Assembly: GCF_003324565.1 (NCBI RefSeq)
Contig: NZ_QOLA01000015.1
Location: 124,001-188,000 of the forward strand
Reading direction: 5' to 3'
DNA: 64,000 nt
From: Streptomyces sp. SDr-06
GTDB lineage: Bacteria > Actinomycetota > Actinomycetes > Streptomycetales > Streptomycetaceae
Shown one piece after another: positions 39,751 through 47,952 of this stretch. Both the position numbers and the translations under genes were made by a program. Within the stretch, counting starts at the first letter, position 1. Every line of letters begins with the position of its first letter. The notes beneath the pieces are model-generated. The model did no database searches and was not told the DNA's origin. It saw nothing but the letters and a program-made list of their open reading frames with translations.

Positions 39751-40353
39751 ATGTCACCGCGCAGATCCAACGCAGAGCGAACCGAAGCAACGCGTGCCCA
39801 ACTGACCAGGACGGCACGTGAGTTGTTCAGCGAGCGCGGCTACTCCTCGACGACCATCGCGGAGATCGCGGAGCGCTGCGGGCTCACGACGGGTGCGCTG
39901 TACCACCACTGGGCGGGCAAGGAGGCACTGCTCGTGGATGTCGTGCACGACATCCACCGCGAGCTCGCCGTACGGATCCGCGCCCTCGACGCCGCAGGCG
40001 GTCCGGTGCCTCGGCTCCTGGCCTCGGGGCGGGAGTTCCTCGCCTTCTGCGCCGACCCGGCGGCGGCCCGGCTGCTCCTCCTGGACGCTCCCGCGGTGCT
40101 GGGCCACGAGCGGTGGCGGCAGATCGACGAGCAGTGGTGGCTGTCGACGACGGTCCGGCTGGTGGAGCGGGCGCGCGCCGCGGCGGGCGGTGCCGGCCCC
40201 GACGTGGACGGGGCCGAAGGATCCCGTCAGCTCGCGCTCGCCCTGCTGGGTGCGCTGACCGCCCTCGGCCACGAGGTCGCGATGAAGGGCGAGGCGGCGG
40301 TCGCCGGAGCGGGCCGGACCTATGAGGCGCTGCTCGTGTCGCTCTTTCGCTGA
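39751..40353 (+). CDS. TetR-family regulator
   Basis: 200 residues. Helix-turn-helix: ATRAQLTRTARELFSERGYSSTTIAEIAERCGLTTGALYHHWAGKEALLVDVV. The C-terminal domain (FLAFCADPAAARLLLLDAPAVLGHERWRQIDEQWW) matches a common Streptomyces subgroup. It starts at ATG 39751 with no room for a normal Shine-Dalgarno outside the operator. It probably represses the divergent thioesterase gene and itself. Confidence 0.9.
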   Translation: MSPRRSNAERTEATRAQLTRTARELFSERGYSSTTIAEIAERCGLTTGALYHHWAGKEALLVDVVHDIHRELAVRIRALDAAGGPVPRLLASGREFLAFCADPAAARLLLLDAPAVLGHERWRQIDEQWWLSTTVRLVERARAAAGGAGPDVDGAEGSRQLALALLGALTALGHEVAMKGEAAVAGAGRTYEALLVSLFR

Positions 40354-40372
40354 CCCACCTCCGGCCCGGCGG

Positions 40373-41251
40373 CTACGCGTCGGCGAGCCGGTGCCGGAGG
40401 TGGCCGTAGGCCCAGGCGGCGAGGGTGGTCGGGGTGGTGGACCCGACGGTGCGGCGCTGTTCGGGCACGAAGTCCTCGCGCAGCCCGGTCGACATGCCGA
40501 GGACGGCTTCGACGAGCCCGTCGGTCATCCCGGCCTGGTGGAGCTGGGCGCGCATGGCGTCGTCGGTGATCCGCTCCACGCCGATGGGCCGGCCGGTGGC
40601 GGCGGTGAGGATGTCGGCGACCTCGCTCCAGGTGAGGTCGGCGGGCCCGTGGACGGCTTGGACGCGCCGCCCGGACCAGGCCGGCGACAGCAGGCGCCCT
40701 GTGGCCACCTCGGCGATGTCGCGGGGCGCGACCCAGGCCATGGGCTGGTCCAGGGGAAGGATCACCTGGAGGGTGCCGGCGCGCAGGGCGGCGAGCTGAA
40801 GTTCGAGATTGGTGAAGAAGTAGCCGCAGCGCAGGTGGGTGACGTCGATGCCCAGGTCGTCCAACGCGGTCTCGGTGCGGGCCAGTCCGTCGATCTCACC
40901 CGCGCCCTTGCGCTTCTCAGCCCCGACGCTGCTCTGGAAGACGACCCGTCCGATCCGGTTCTCGGTGACGGCGCGCACCACGCTGTCGGTGGCGCGCGCG
41001 TAGTCGGCGAGCGGGTCCTCGCCGCCGGTGGTCGGGTCCACCCAGAACAGCGCGTCGACACCGCGGGTGGCGGCCGCCACCGTGTCGGCGTCGTACTGGT
41101 CGACCGGTACGGCGTCGACCTCGTCCTTGATGCCGGGGTCCAGCCGGCCTGGGTCGCGCAGCAGGACGCGCGGGCGGACTCCGGCCCGGACGAGGGCCGC
41201 GACGACGTGCCGGCCGACGTTGCCGGTCGGGGTGGTGACAGCGATCTGCAT
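40373..41251 (-). CDS. NmrA-like NAD(P)-binding protein
   Basis: 292 residues. The Rossmann start is MQIAVTTPTGNVGRHVVAALVRAG, followed by RVLLRDPGRL, GVDALFWVDPTTG, RIGRVVFQSSVGAEKRKG and AWVAPRDIAEVATGRLL, the pattern of NmrA/QOR2-type atypical short-chain dehydrogenases. Some members are reductases and others are redox sensors. It starts at ATG 41251, 26 bases after the LuxR-like gene stop on the same strand, so the two may be co-transcribed. Confidence 0.87.
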   Translation of the reverse strand: MQIAVTTPTGNVGRHVVAALVRAGVRPRVLLRDPGRLDPGIKDEVDAVPVDQYDADTVAAATRGVDALFWVDPTTGGEDPLADYARATDSVVRAVTENRIGRVVFQSSVGAEKRKGAGEIDGLARTETALDDLGIDVTHLRCGYFFTNLELQLAALRAGTLQVILPLDQPMAWVAPRDIAEVATGRLLSPAWSGRRVQAVHGPADLTWSEVADILTAATGRPIGVERITDDAMRAQLHQAGMTDGLVEAVLGMSTGLREDFVPEQRRTVGSTTPTTLAAWAYGHLRHRLADA

Positions 41252-41277
41252 GGTTCCTCCCATTCGGCGACTCATCT

Positions 41278-41931
41278 TCAGCCTAGGGGAGACGACTGCA
41301 TCGGGCCGAGCCGGGAAACGAGCAGGGCGGCCTCCACGCGGCTGGACGCCGATAACTTGATCATGACCCGGTGCACATGCTTCTTCACGGTGTTCTCCGC
41401 GATATGGAGGGACGATCCGATCTGTTTGTTCGTCATGCCGTCGGCCAGTAACCGCAGAACATCGCTTTCCCGTGAGGTGAGTTGTGAAATCGCCTCCGAC
41501 GTCAGGGACAGGGGACAGCCTTCGCCTATGTCGGAGATGCGTTCTCTCGGAAGGAGATAGGCGGCGCAGCCGCGGCCGACCAAGGAGATGACGCCGGCGA
41601 ATTCCTCCTGGAGGATCTCCAGGTCCATGAAACCGGCGACCTTGGCCCGTAACGCGTCCTGGATCGTGACGGCGGAGTCGTGGCACCACAGAACGATGAT
41701 CGACACGTGCGCGCCGATCAGCTGGACGAGGCGGCGAAGGCTCTCGCCCGTCAGACTGCGCAGGTTGAGCAGGACGATGTCGGGATTTCCGCAGTCGACG
41801 GCGGTCAGGACCCCGGCCACGTCCTGCGCCACCCCGACCACGTCGAGGCCCGGCGCCTCTCTGCTCATCGCGACGAGACCGGACCGGGTCACGACCTGGT
41901 CATCCGCGATCAGCACGTTGATCTGAGCCAT
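41278..41931 (-). CDS. LuxR-family regulator with atypical receiver and two TTA codons
   Basis: 217 residues. N-terminal receiver-like domain (INVLIADDQVVTRSGLVAM), but the phospho-acceptor site reads PDIVLLNLRSL, with Asn where Asp is expected, so it is probably not controlled by a histidine kinase. The C-terminal helix-turn-helix is standard: LTSRESDVLRLLADGMTNKQIGSSLHIAENTVKKHVHRVMIKL. Leucine TTA codons occur at 41449-41451 and 41353-41355, both in the DNA-binding domain, making translation bldA-dependent and linked to development. Such regulators usually control secondary metabolism; the target here is not obvious. Confidence 0.9.
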   Translation of the reverse strand: MAQINVLIADDQVVTRSGLVAMSREAPGLDVVGVAQDVAGVLTAVDCGNPDIVLLNLRSLTGESLRRLVQLIGAHVSIIVLWCHDSAVTIQDALRAKVAGFMDLEILQEEFAGVISLVGRGCAAYLLPRERISDIGEGCPLSLTSEAISQLTSRESDVLRLLADGMTNKQIGSSLHIAENTVKKHVHRVMIKLSASSRVEAALLVSRLGPMQSSPLG

Positions 41932-42746
41932 GTACGGCGTCCCCTTCCCCCGTGCGGCCGCCCGCGGGCCTCGGTAGAGGCCGGGCTCAGTACGGCCGCG
42001 AGATCGAATAGGCCAGAATGCCGGTCCGCCATTGAGCCGCATTGGTCATATGGGTCAATGGGAGAACGATGGCGGGAAACATCCCGCACCGTCGGCTTCG
42101 CACACTTCTTCCTGGATCGGATGGATCCACTGCGCTCTCCGCGATCCGGCACGGGCGGGGACGGGACGCCCCAGAGGAAGGCTCAAGTGCGGGTTGTCCG
42201 ACTCGCCGCCCCTACTGAGACAAGGCTTTGTCCGAATCCCGTAACACGGGGTCGCTCCAGCTTCATTCAGGCCGACGGGGAGAATCAGCCATGCGCGCGA
42301 ACTTCTTCTGCACATCCAAGGCGTACCCCCTCGGCCCGGCGTCGGGCTCACGGCGAGCGTACCTCACGGTTACGCCCAGGGGGAGATCTGAATGAAATCT
42401 TCCGCATGAGGAGATCGGCGGCCCTCCAACTCGCTTGAATCAGCCATTCCTTCCGAAATCATTCGGTATTCCGGAAGCGGGAAGAACCCTTCATCCGCCA
42501 CGTCAAATCGGCCATGGCGCATCGGTGCGAGGCGGTCGCGCAATCCGGTCCCCCGGGCGAACGCGGACGGGCCGCCGGGCGGAAGCGGCCCGCCGCCGCG
42601 GGGCGCCGCCGCACGGCACCGGGGCGCCCAACGGGCGGGGCTCTCGCGGGTGGTTGACTGGGCCGCATGGATGTCGCGCCCTCCCTTCCCCCGCGCCCGG
42701 CCGGACCGGTCGGGCGGCGCTCCCCCGCCCTGTGGGACGGCCAGGC
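41932..42746. other. Spacer without a convincing gene
   Basis: About 800 bp between the divergent LuxR-like and esterase genes, with several lower-GC patches (42030-42130; 42380-42500). A weak dyad (CATTG...CAATG, 42040-42060) is visible. Open frames here lack family signals. It likely holds the promoters of both genes. Confidence 0.45.
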
Positions 42747-43793
42747 ATGAGGGCCGAGAAGCCGCCGTCGGATCCCGGCCCCCTCGCGACGGCCCGGACG
42801 GCGCCTCCGTTCGACCCCGAACTGGGCGCCGCGCTGGCGGCGTTGGGCGGCGGCGTGCGCGAGCCGTTGACGCCCGAGAACCTCGCGGCCCGGCAGCGGC
42901 AGGACGCCGAGGCCCGGCCGCGTCCCACCGTGCGCGAGCTCCGGGACGGCGGCCGTTTCGAGGTGGACGAGCTGCGGGTGCCCGGAGCACCGGGCGGTCA
43001 GGACGTCACGCTGGTGAGCGCACGGCCCGCCGGGGCGACCGGTCCACTGCCGCTGCTCTACTACCTGCACGGCGGCGGCATGGTCATGGGCAACGCCTGG
43101 TCCGTACTCCCCCGGCTGCTGCGCACATGGGCCCTGCCGCTTGAGCTGGCCGTGGTCTCCGTCGAGTACCCCTTGGCTCCGAAGGCGCGCCACCCCGAAC
43201 CGGTGGAGGGCTGCTACGCCGGGTTCACCTGGGCGGCGGCGCACGCGGACCGGCTGGGCATCGACGCCGACCGCGTCGTCGTCGGCGGGAAGAGCGCCGG
43301 CGGCGGTCTCGCGGCGGCCCTCGCCCTGCTGACGCGCGACCGGGGCGGGCCCGTGCCCGCCGGACAGCTGCTGCTGTCCCCGATGCTCGACGACCGCGAC
43401 GACACCGGCTCCAGCCACCAGATGGCCGGTCTCGACACCTGGGACCGGACCTCCAACTCGACCGCCTGGCAGGCCCTGTTGGGCGACCGGTACGGCACCG
43501 ACGACCTGCCGCCCCACGCCGCTCCCGCCCGCGCCACGGAGCTGGCCCGGCTGCCCCCTGCCTACATCGAGGTCGGGTCGGCCGAGACCTTCCGGGACGA
43601 GGGCGTGGCCTACGCCCAGGCGATCTGGCAGGCCGGTGGCACGGCCGAACTGCACGTGTGGCCCGGGGCCTTCCACGGCTTCGACACCGTCGCACCCCGG
43701 GCCGCGCTCAGCCAGGACGCCGACGAAGCCCGCACGCGCTGGCTCCGGCGCATCCTCGGCCGGTCCGGCGCGGAGTCCGGGCCGCGGCCTTGA
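42747..43793 (+). CDS. Alpha/beta hydrolase, hormone-sensitive-lipase family
   Basis: 348 residues. Oxyanion motif YLHGGGMVMGNAWSV, VVSVEYPLAPKARHPEPVEGCYAGF, nucleophile elbow VVVGGKSAGGGLAAALALL (GKSAGG instead of the usual GDSAGG), YIEVGSAETFRDEGVAYAQ for the acid region and PGAFHGFD for the catalytic His. It should hydrolyse short acyl or aryl esters. ATG 42747 begins a normal-length family protein; the frame is open further upstream (to 42435) but that part is composition-driven. It has no linked partner. Confidence 0.88.
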   Translation: MRAEKPPSDPGPLATARTAPPFDPELGAALAALGGGVREPLTPENLAARQRQDAEARPRPTVRELRDGGRFEVDELRVPGAPGGQDVTLVSARPAGATGPLPLLYYLHGGGMVMGNAWSVLPRLLRTWALPLELAVVSVEYPLAPKARHPEPVEGCYAGFTWAAAHADRLGIDADRVVVGGKSAGGGLAAALALLTRDRGGPVPAGQLLLSPMLDDRDDTGSSHQMAGLDTWDRTSNSTAWQALLGDRYGTDDLPPHAAPARATELARLPPAYIEVGSAETFRDEGVAYAQAIWQAGGTAELHVWPGAFHGFDTVAPRAALSQDADEARTRWLRRILGRSGAESGPRP

Positions 43794-43941
43794 AGGGGCG
43801 GGTTCCACTGAACACGCCCTGGACACCGGTCAGTTGAGCCGACGACCAGACGTGCGACTCCCTCGCGCGGACTCGGCCCGCTGTGCAGGGCGGCGCGACC
43901 GGGAGGGGTGTGGCCCGAGGCCGCTCCCGGCCGCGCTCGCG

Positions 43942-44424
43942 TCAGGCCTCCAGTGCCGTGCCGCAGCTCCAGCAGAACCGGGCCGCGCGCTCGGTGGCGA
44001 GCCTGCCGCAGGCGGGGCACACCTGCCCGAGCAGGCAGGCCGCCTCGCCGCCCTCGTCCGCGGGCGGCCCGCCGATGGTGAGCCCCGGCCTGCGCACGTG
44101 GACGGAGAGGTACCCCATACCGTCGACCCCCGCCGCCAGCGAGCGGCGGGACCCCTTCGGCAGCCAGAGGACGCGGATCGGGCGCAACTCCTGGGTGGCG
44201 GCGTCCGTACGGAGTTCGCCGCCGCCTTCGAGGACGACCAGCAGGACGTCCAGCAGGGGGTCCGTGTGCTCGGCGACGGTGCGGCCCGGCGGCAGCCGCA
44301 GCAGGTTCGCGTCCAGGTCCCGTCCGCTCTCGGCGAGCTGCCACAGGGCGCCGTCCGTGTGCGGGGACGCCGCGGCGAGTTCCCGGCCGAGGTCGGCCAC
44401 CACGCGGGCACCTTGGTGTTCCAT
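43942..44424 (-). CDS. Cupin-like protein with C-terminal zinc ribbon
   Basis: 160 residues. The first ~115 look like a small cupin (LDANLLRLPPGRTVAEHTDPLLDVLLVVLEGGGEL; LWLPKGSRRSLAAG), with His in the first cupin motif. The last ~40 carry two CxxC pairs (VCPACGRL and FCWSCGTALEA), a zinc ribbon. The fusion suggests a metal- or nucleic-acid-linked regulator or enzyme, not a simple dioxygenase. The neighbouring DUF1062 gene on the same strand also encodes Cys pairs. Confidence 0.75.
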   Translation of the reverse strand: MEHQGARVVADLGRELAAASPHTDGALWQLAESGRDLDANLLRLPPGRTVAEHTDPLLDVLLVVLEGGGELRTDAATQELRPIRVLWLPKGSRRSLAAGVDGMGYLSVHVRRPGLTIGGPPADEGGEAACLLGQVCPACGRLATERAARFCWSCGTALEA

Positions 44425-44594
44425 CGCCTTTCGTCCCTCCCACTCCCCGCACGTTTCCAGGGCGGACGCCCGGCCGGCCCCACACACGTGCGTCCTGCGA
44501 GTATCGCAAAGCGCAGGACAAGCAGGGCGTCCCCGCTCGTACCTGCCGGTGGCCGCCGCCATCCTCGCCGGACGGGCCCTGGCCCACGGAGGGC

Positions 44595-45182
44595 TCAGCG
44601 TTTGAGCGTGAACGTGAAGTCGCCGGAGAGCTTGCCGCCCAGCCGGACCGCCGACACGATCCTCCCCCGCGCGATCAGCCTCTCGACCTCCGCCCGCGGC
44701 AGATCGCACCCTTCGGCGATCAGCCGCACCGGCCGGACGGGTATCCGCGCCGCGAAGCGGACGGAGACATCGAGCGCCCCCTGGCCCCCGGCTCCGCTGC
44801 CGCACGAAGGACCCCACCCGTGGTCCGGGTGATCCGCTGCGCCGGTGTCGAGACGCCAGGCGCTGTCCCAGTCGAGCGCGACGCGATTGCGGTGCGACAC
44901 GACCGGGTCCTGGAGGAACTCGGCTGTCAGGGCGAGGTCGTTGGCGTGCAGCCGGTCCAGCAGACCTGGCCGCACGGAGCGCACGTTCATCCGCTCCATG
45001 AGCGTCAGCTTCGCGGTCTCACCGCAGCCCGTGCACAGCACGAGGAGCCATACGTCGAGGAGCTTGTGGTGTGCGTTGACGCGGAATTTGCCGCTGGGCC
45101 GGAAGCGTTCGGACGCGCACGCGTGGCAGCGGCGCCGGACGAGTGGCAGGCAGGTGGGAGCGACCACCCAGGTGGTGAGCAC
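44595..45182 (-). CDS. DUF1062-family protein
   Basis: 195 residues. The N-terminal half has two CxxC pairs in RRRCHACASERFRPSGKFRVNAHHKLLDVWLLVLCTGCGETAKLTLMERM, a zinc-binding pattern I associate with DUF1062. The C-terminal LIAEGCDLPRAEVERLIARGRIVSAVRLGGKLSGDFTFTL looks like an S4-type RNA-binding fold. Function unknown; RNA binding is a possibility. Confidence 0.72.
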   Translation of the reverse strand: MLTTWVVAPTCLPLVRRRCHACASERFRPSGKFRVNAHHKLLDVWLLVLCTGCGETAKLTLMERMNVRSVRPGLLDRLHANDLALTAEFLQDPVVSHRNRVALDWDSAWRLDTGAADHPDHGWGPSCGSGAGGQGALDVSVRFAARIPVRPVRLIAEGCDLPRAEVERLIARGRIVSAVRLGGKLSGDFTFTLKR

Positions 45183-45454
45183 AGGAGTACACCGGTTTCA
45201 GTGAGAAGTCCGCAGCAAAAAGGAGCGCGGCGCACAGGCGCGACGCGCGACGATTCAGCACTCGGGAGGTCTCACACGGTGTACAAGGGCACGTCCTTCG
45301 CTGGGTGATCCGGTCGGGCAGCACGGTAGCGGCGCACAGCCGCGCCGTTCCACCGCTTTACGGGCGCTCGCCGCCGGGCCCGGCCCGACGGATCACGGAC
45401 GAGGACGAGGCGGCACGGCGGCGAGGAGCCGGACGTCCGGGCAGAGTCTCCTGG

Positions 45455-46012
45455 TCAGCGAGCCCGATCGCTCTTCGGCCCGATGCCCTTGAGTCCGGCG
45501 GGAGTTCCGTCCGGGGCGAAGGAGCGGTGGAAGGTGAAGGCGTGGGGCGCGGGGCCGTGGTCGTGGAGGCGCTCCAGCCGTGACACCCCCTCCTGCCAGG
45601 TGGGTATCGCGCCGTCAAAGACCCACCAGAGCACGTGGCTGGGGCGCCCCGACCTCTCGAACCAGTCGTACCGCCTGTTCAGCGCCGCGCGGTGCAGGCC
45701 GGTGTAGAGGGCGTCGAAGGCGGAGTCCTGGTCGGTCCAGAGCGAGAGGGACGCCGCCAGGGCGGTGGTCTCCAGGGTGTGACCCTTGCCGTACCAGCCC
45801 GGCACGGCGAACTCGCCCCACGCACCCCAGTCCGAGTCGAAGTAGGTGCGCCGGTCCGTGTTCACCGCTTCGGCGTGACCGAGGTAGCCGGGGTGCTGGG
45901 CGATCTTCTGGTAGATGGGCCCGGCGCTGTCGTGGAACTCGCGGGTGACAGGTGCGGGATCGGCGAGAGGTGCCTTCAGGACGCCGAAGGTGTACAGCGC
46001 GAGATGGGGCAT
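45455..46012 (-). CDS. DUF3291-family protein
   Basis: 185 residues: LALYTFGVLKAPLADPAPVTREFHDSAGPIYQKIAQHPGYLGHAEAV, FAVPGWYGKGHTLETTALAASLSLWTDQDSAFDALYTGLHRAALNRRYDWF and HVLWWVFDGAIPTWQEGVSRLERLHDHGPAPHAFTFHRSF. This is the DUF3291 dimeric alpha/beta-barrel family related to antibiotic-biosynthesis monooxygenases; substrates are unknown. ATG 46012. It stands alone. Confidence 0.72.
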   Translation of the reverse strand: MPHLALYTFGVLKAPLADPAPVTREFHDSAGPIYQKIAQHPGYLGHAEAVNTDRRTYFDSDWGAWGEFAVPGWYGKGHTLETTALAASLSLWTDQDSAFDALYTGLHRAALNRRYDWFERSGRPSHVLWWVFDGAIPTWQEGVSRLERLHDHGPAPHAFTFHRSFAPDGTPAGLKGIGPKSDRAR

Positions 46013-46450
46013 GCGTCTCTCCCTGGTGGGGTGTGCCTGACGAGGACCGGTTCGGCGGTCCACGAGGATGCGCGGGGCGTGACCGACGCATCCCGTCGCG
46101 GAAGCCGGAAAAACCCGGTGCGGCCGGGCGCGGCCGCCGAGGTCCAGGTGAAGGTAGCCGCCTGCGCGGGCGTTGTCGAAGTTGCGTTTTCCCTGTCCAA
46201 GTGGCTTCGTGCGAAGGCCCCGTGGGGGCTGGGACGGTGGGGTCCCCGCTGCCTGCGCGGAAGGTCCCGGCGGTCGGCGGAAGGGCGCCATCGAGCAGCC
46301 CCGGGCGCCGAGTTGGTGCGGTGAAGGACGGGAGTCGGCGTGCCGCTTCCCCATCACTCAGCTCACGCGGCCGGAAAAAGGGTTGGACGGGCCGACGGTG
46401 CGGCGCGTAGCTTGCAGTTGCCCGTGACTCTGCCGGAGGAGGTGAGACCC
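46013..46450. other. Divergent intergenic region
   Basis: About 440 bp between the DUF3291 gene and the acetyltransferase leader. A promoter for the plus-strand unit is plausible: TTGGAC (46383-46388) and TAGCTT (46408-46413), 19 bp apart, ahead of the strong Shine-Dalgarno at 46435. No gene is visible in the rest. Confidence 0.45.
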
Positions 46451-46504
46451 ATGAACGCTGTAGCGAGGTGGGTGCTCCCTGTTTCCGTCACGGTGTGCGA
46501 CTGA
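46451..46504 (+). CDS. 17-residue leader peptide of the acetyltransferase gene
   Basis: ATG 46451 opens a 17-residue peptide (MNAVARWVLPVSVTVCD) ending in TGA at 46502-46504. Its Shine-Dalgarno is unusually strong (GGAGGAGGTGAG, 46435-46446). A hairpin (46518-46544) and then the acetyltransferase start (46560) follow. The order of leader, hairpin and gene resembles ribosome-mediated attenuation or an antibiotic-induced leader, but no repeated control codon is visible. Confidence 0.5.
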   Translation: MNAVARWVLPVSVTVCD

Positions 46505-46517
46505 TCCAGGTGTCGTG

Positions 46518-46544
46518 AGGAGCGCCTCTCCACAAGGCACTCCT
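46518..46544 (+). promoter_or_regulatory. Hairpin between leader peptide and acetyltransferase
   Basis: A 10-bp stem with one mismatch (AGGAGCGCCT 46518-46527 with AGGCACTCCT 46535-46544) and a 7-base loop ends directly before the GGAAGG Shine-Dalgarno (46545-46550) of the next gene. It could limit ribosome access until the leader is translated. Confidence 0.5.
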
Positions 46545-46559
46545 GGAAGGCGAACACCT

Positions 46560-47321
46560 ATGAACACTGTGATCACGCGCGTCGCGACGACGCAATGGCA
46601 AGCCGTGGCCGACCACCGGGTCGTGGGCCGGGGCGATGTCTCGCACCGGCCGGACGGACGGCTCTTCGTCAGCATCGACGTCTGGCAGGACGCGGTCTTC
46701 GACCAGCTCGCCACCGTGATGCTGGCGGAACTCCCTCAACCGCTGCACACCGTGGTCGGCGAGGGGGACGACGGCCTGAAGGCGAGCTGGGAGCGGCTCG
46801 GCTTCACCCTCGGACGCCGCGAGCAGGAGTACGTCCTGCCCACCGACCCGCGCGAAACCGGGCTCGGGGCGCCGCGGCCCCCGGCGGGGGTGACGCTCCT
46901 GGCCGCCGGCGAGGCGGACGAGGAGCTGCTGCGCGCGCTGGACCGCGCGATCCGCGAGGAGGTCGAGGCCACCGTCGGCTGGCACACCATGCCGGCCGAG
47001 GTACTGCCCCGCCCGGCCGGGTGCACCCTGGTGGCCCCGTCGAAGTACGCGACGGCGGTCCGGGACGGGGAGTACATCGGCCTGGTCCGGGTGGTGCCGG
47101 TGCGCCGCCGGGCCCGGATCGGGCTGCTCGCGGTACGGGCCGATCAGCGCGGGCAGGGCATCGGGCGGGCCCTGCTGGCCCACGCGTTGGGCGCGCTGCA
47201 CCGGGACCAGATCACCTCCGCCTGGGCCGAGGTGGACGAATCCAACGCGGCGGCGAGCGCGCTCGTCGAGGGGGCGGGCGCCCGGCGATCGAGCGGCTAC
47301 CTCGAACTGGTGCGCCGCTGA
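46560..47321 (+). CDS. GNAT-family N-acetyltransferase
   Basis: 253 residues. The C-terminal half is a standard GNAT domain: YIGLVRVVPVRRRARIGLLAVRADQRGQGIGRALLAHAL with the acetyl-CoA loop RGQGIG, then TSAWAEVDESNAAASALVEGAGARRSSGYLELV. The N-terminal half (ADHRVVGRGDVSHRPDGRLFVSIDVW) looks like a second, degenerate GNAT domain. ATG 46560 has GGAAGG at 9 bases. The leader peptide and hairpin upstream suggest inducible expression, as for some resistance acetyltransferases. Substrate unknown. Confidence 0.88.
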   Translation: MNTVITRVATTQWQAVADHRVVGRGDVSHRPDGRLFVSIDVWQDAVFDQLATVMLAELPQPLHTVVGEGDDGLKASWERLGFTLGRREQEYVLPTDPRETGLGAPRPPAGVTLLAAGEADEELLRALDRAIREEVEATVGWHTMPAEVLPRPAGCTLVAPSKYATAVRDGEYIGLVRVVPVRRRARIGLLAVRADQRGQGIGRALLAHALGALHRDQITSAWAEVDESNAAASALVEGAGARRSSGYLELVRR

Positions 47322-47398
47322 GGCCCGCGCACCCACCGAAGCGACCGGCCGAACCGGCCGAACCCACTCAGCTCAAGCGAATCGGAAGGCACATCACC

Positions 47399-47623
47399 TT
47401 GGCAAGAACGGCGAACGGCCTCGAAGTCGAAGGCACCGTCCTCGAATGCCTGCGCAACGCCACCTTCACGGTGGAGCTGCAGAACGGGCACCACGTACTC
47501 GCGCACATCAGCGGGAAGATCCGGAAGAACCACATCAGGATCCTCCCGTTCGACCGGGTACTCGTGGAGCTCAGCCCGTATGACCTGACCCGCGGCCGGA
47601 TCCTCTTCCGATACCGGACCTGA
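47399..47623 (+). CDS. infA: Translation initiation factor IF-1 paralogue
   Basis: 74 residues, the family length: EVEGTVLECLRNATFTVELQNGHHVLAHISGKIRKNHIRILPFDRVLVELSPYDLTRGRILFRYRT, an OB fold matching IF-1 throughout. The start is a TTG at 47399 with GGAAGG at 47384-47389; no ATG lies nearby in frame. It is not in the usual rpmJ-rpsM ribosomal operon, so it is an extra copy. It starts 77 bases after the acetyltransferase and may share its transcript. A rare start codon suggests low expression. Confidence 0.93.
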   Translation: MARTANGLEVEGTVLECLRNATFTVELQNGHHVLAHISGKIRKNHIRILPFDRVLVELSPYDLTRGRILFRYRT

Positions 47624-47634
47624 TCGGCGGGAAG

Positions 47635-47659
47635 CGCGCCCGGGAGCCCCCCGGGCGCG
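47635..47659 (+). terminator. Hairpin after infA
   Basis: A perfect 10-bp stem (CGCGCCCGGG 47635-47644 with CCCGGGCGCG 47650-47659) with a 5-base loop, 11 bases after the IF-1 stop, without a T-run. Confidence 0.7.
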
Positions 47660-47845
47660 TCGGTCAACTCCCCTGCTGGATCAGCCTTTCGGCGGCCCCG
47701 GTCGATGACCGACGGGCACGGCGCAGGCCGGGGTGCCCCCGGGCATCCGTTCACGGTTGCCGGCGACGAGCCGGTAGACGCCGTGGGCGATCCCCGTGCC
47801 ATCCGCTTCCCGGCTGCCGCGCCAGAGGTGCGGCTTCTTGGTCGG

Positions 47846-47901
47846 GCGGCGAGAAGGGCGGCGTGCCCGACAGTCGCCGCCCTTCTCGCCGCTTGTTCTT
47901 C
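47846..47901 (+). terminator. Very strong 18-bp hairpin between convergent genes
   Basis: A perfect 18-bp stem (47846-47863 with 47875-47892) with an 11-base loop, followed by TTGTTCTT on the plus strand. It lies 222 bases after infA and 60 bases before the stop of the opposing metallo-hydrolase gene. It is much stronger than needed for infA alone, and the 47660-47845 interval holds no gene I recognise, so a small RNA ending here is possible. Confidence 0.75.
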
Positions 47902-47952
47902 TGTGCCTCTATCCGCGCGCCCTCGTGTGGAGATCGCGGACCGTGCCAGACC

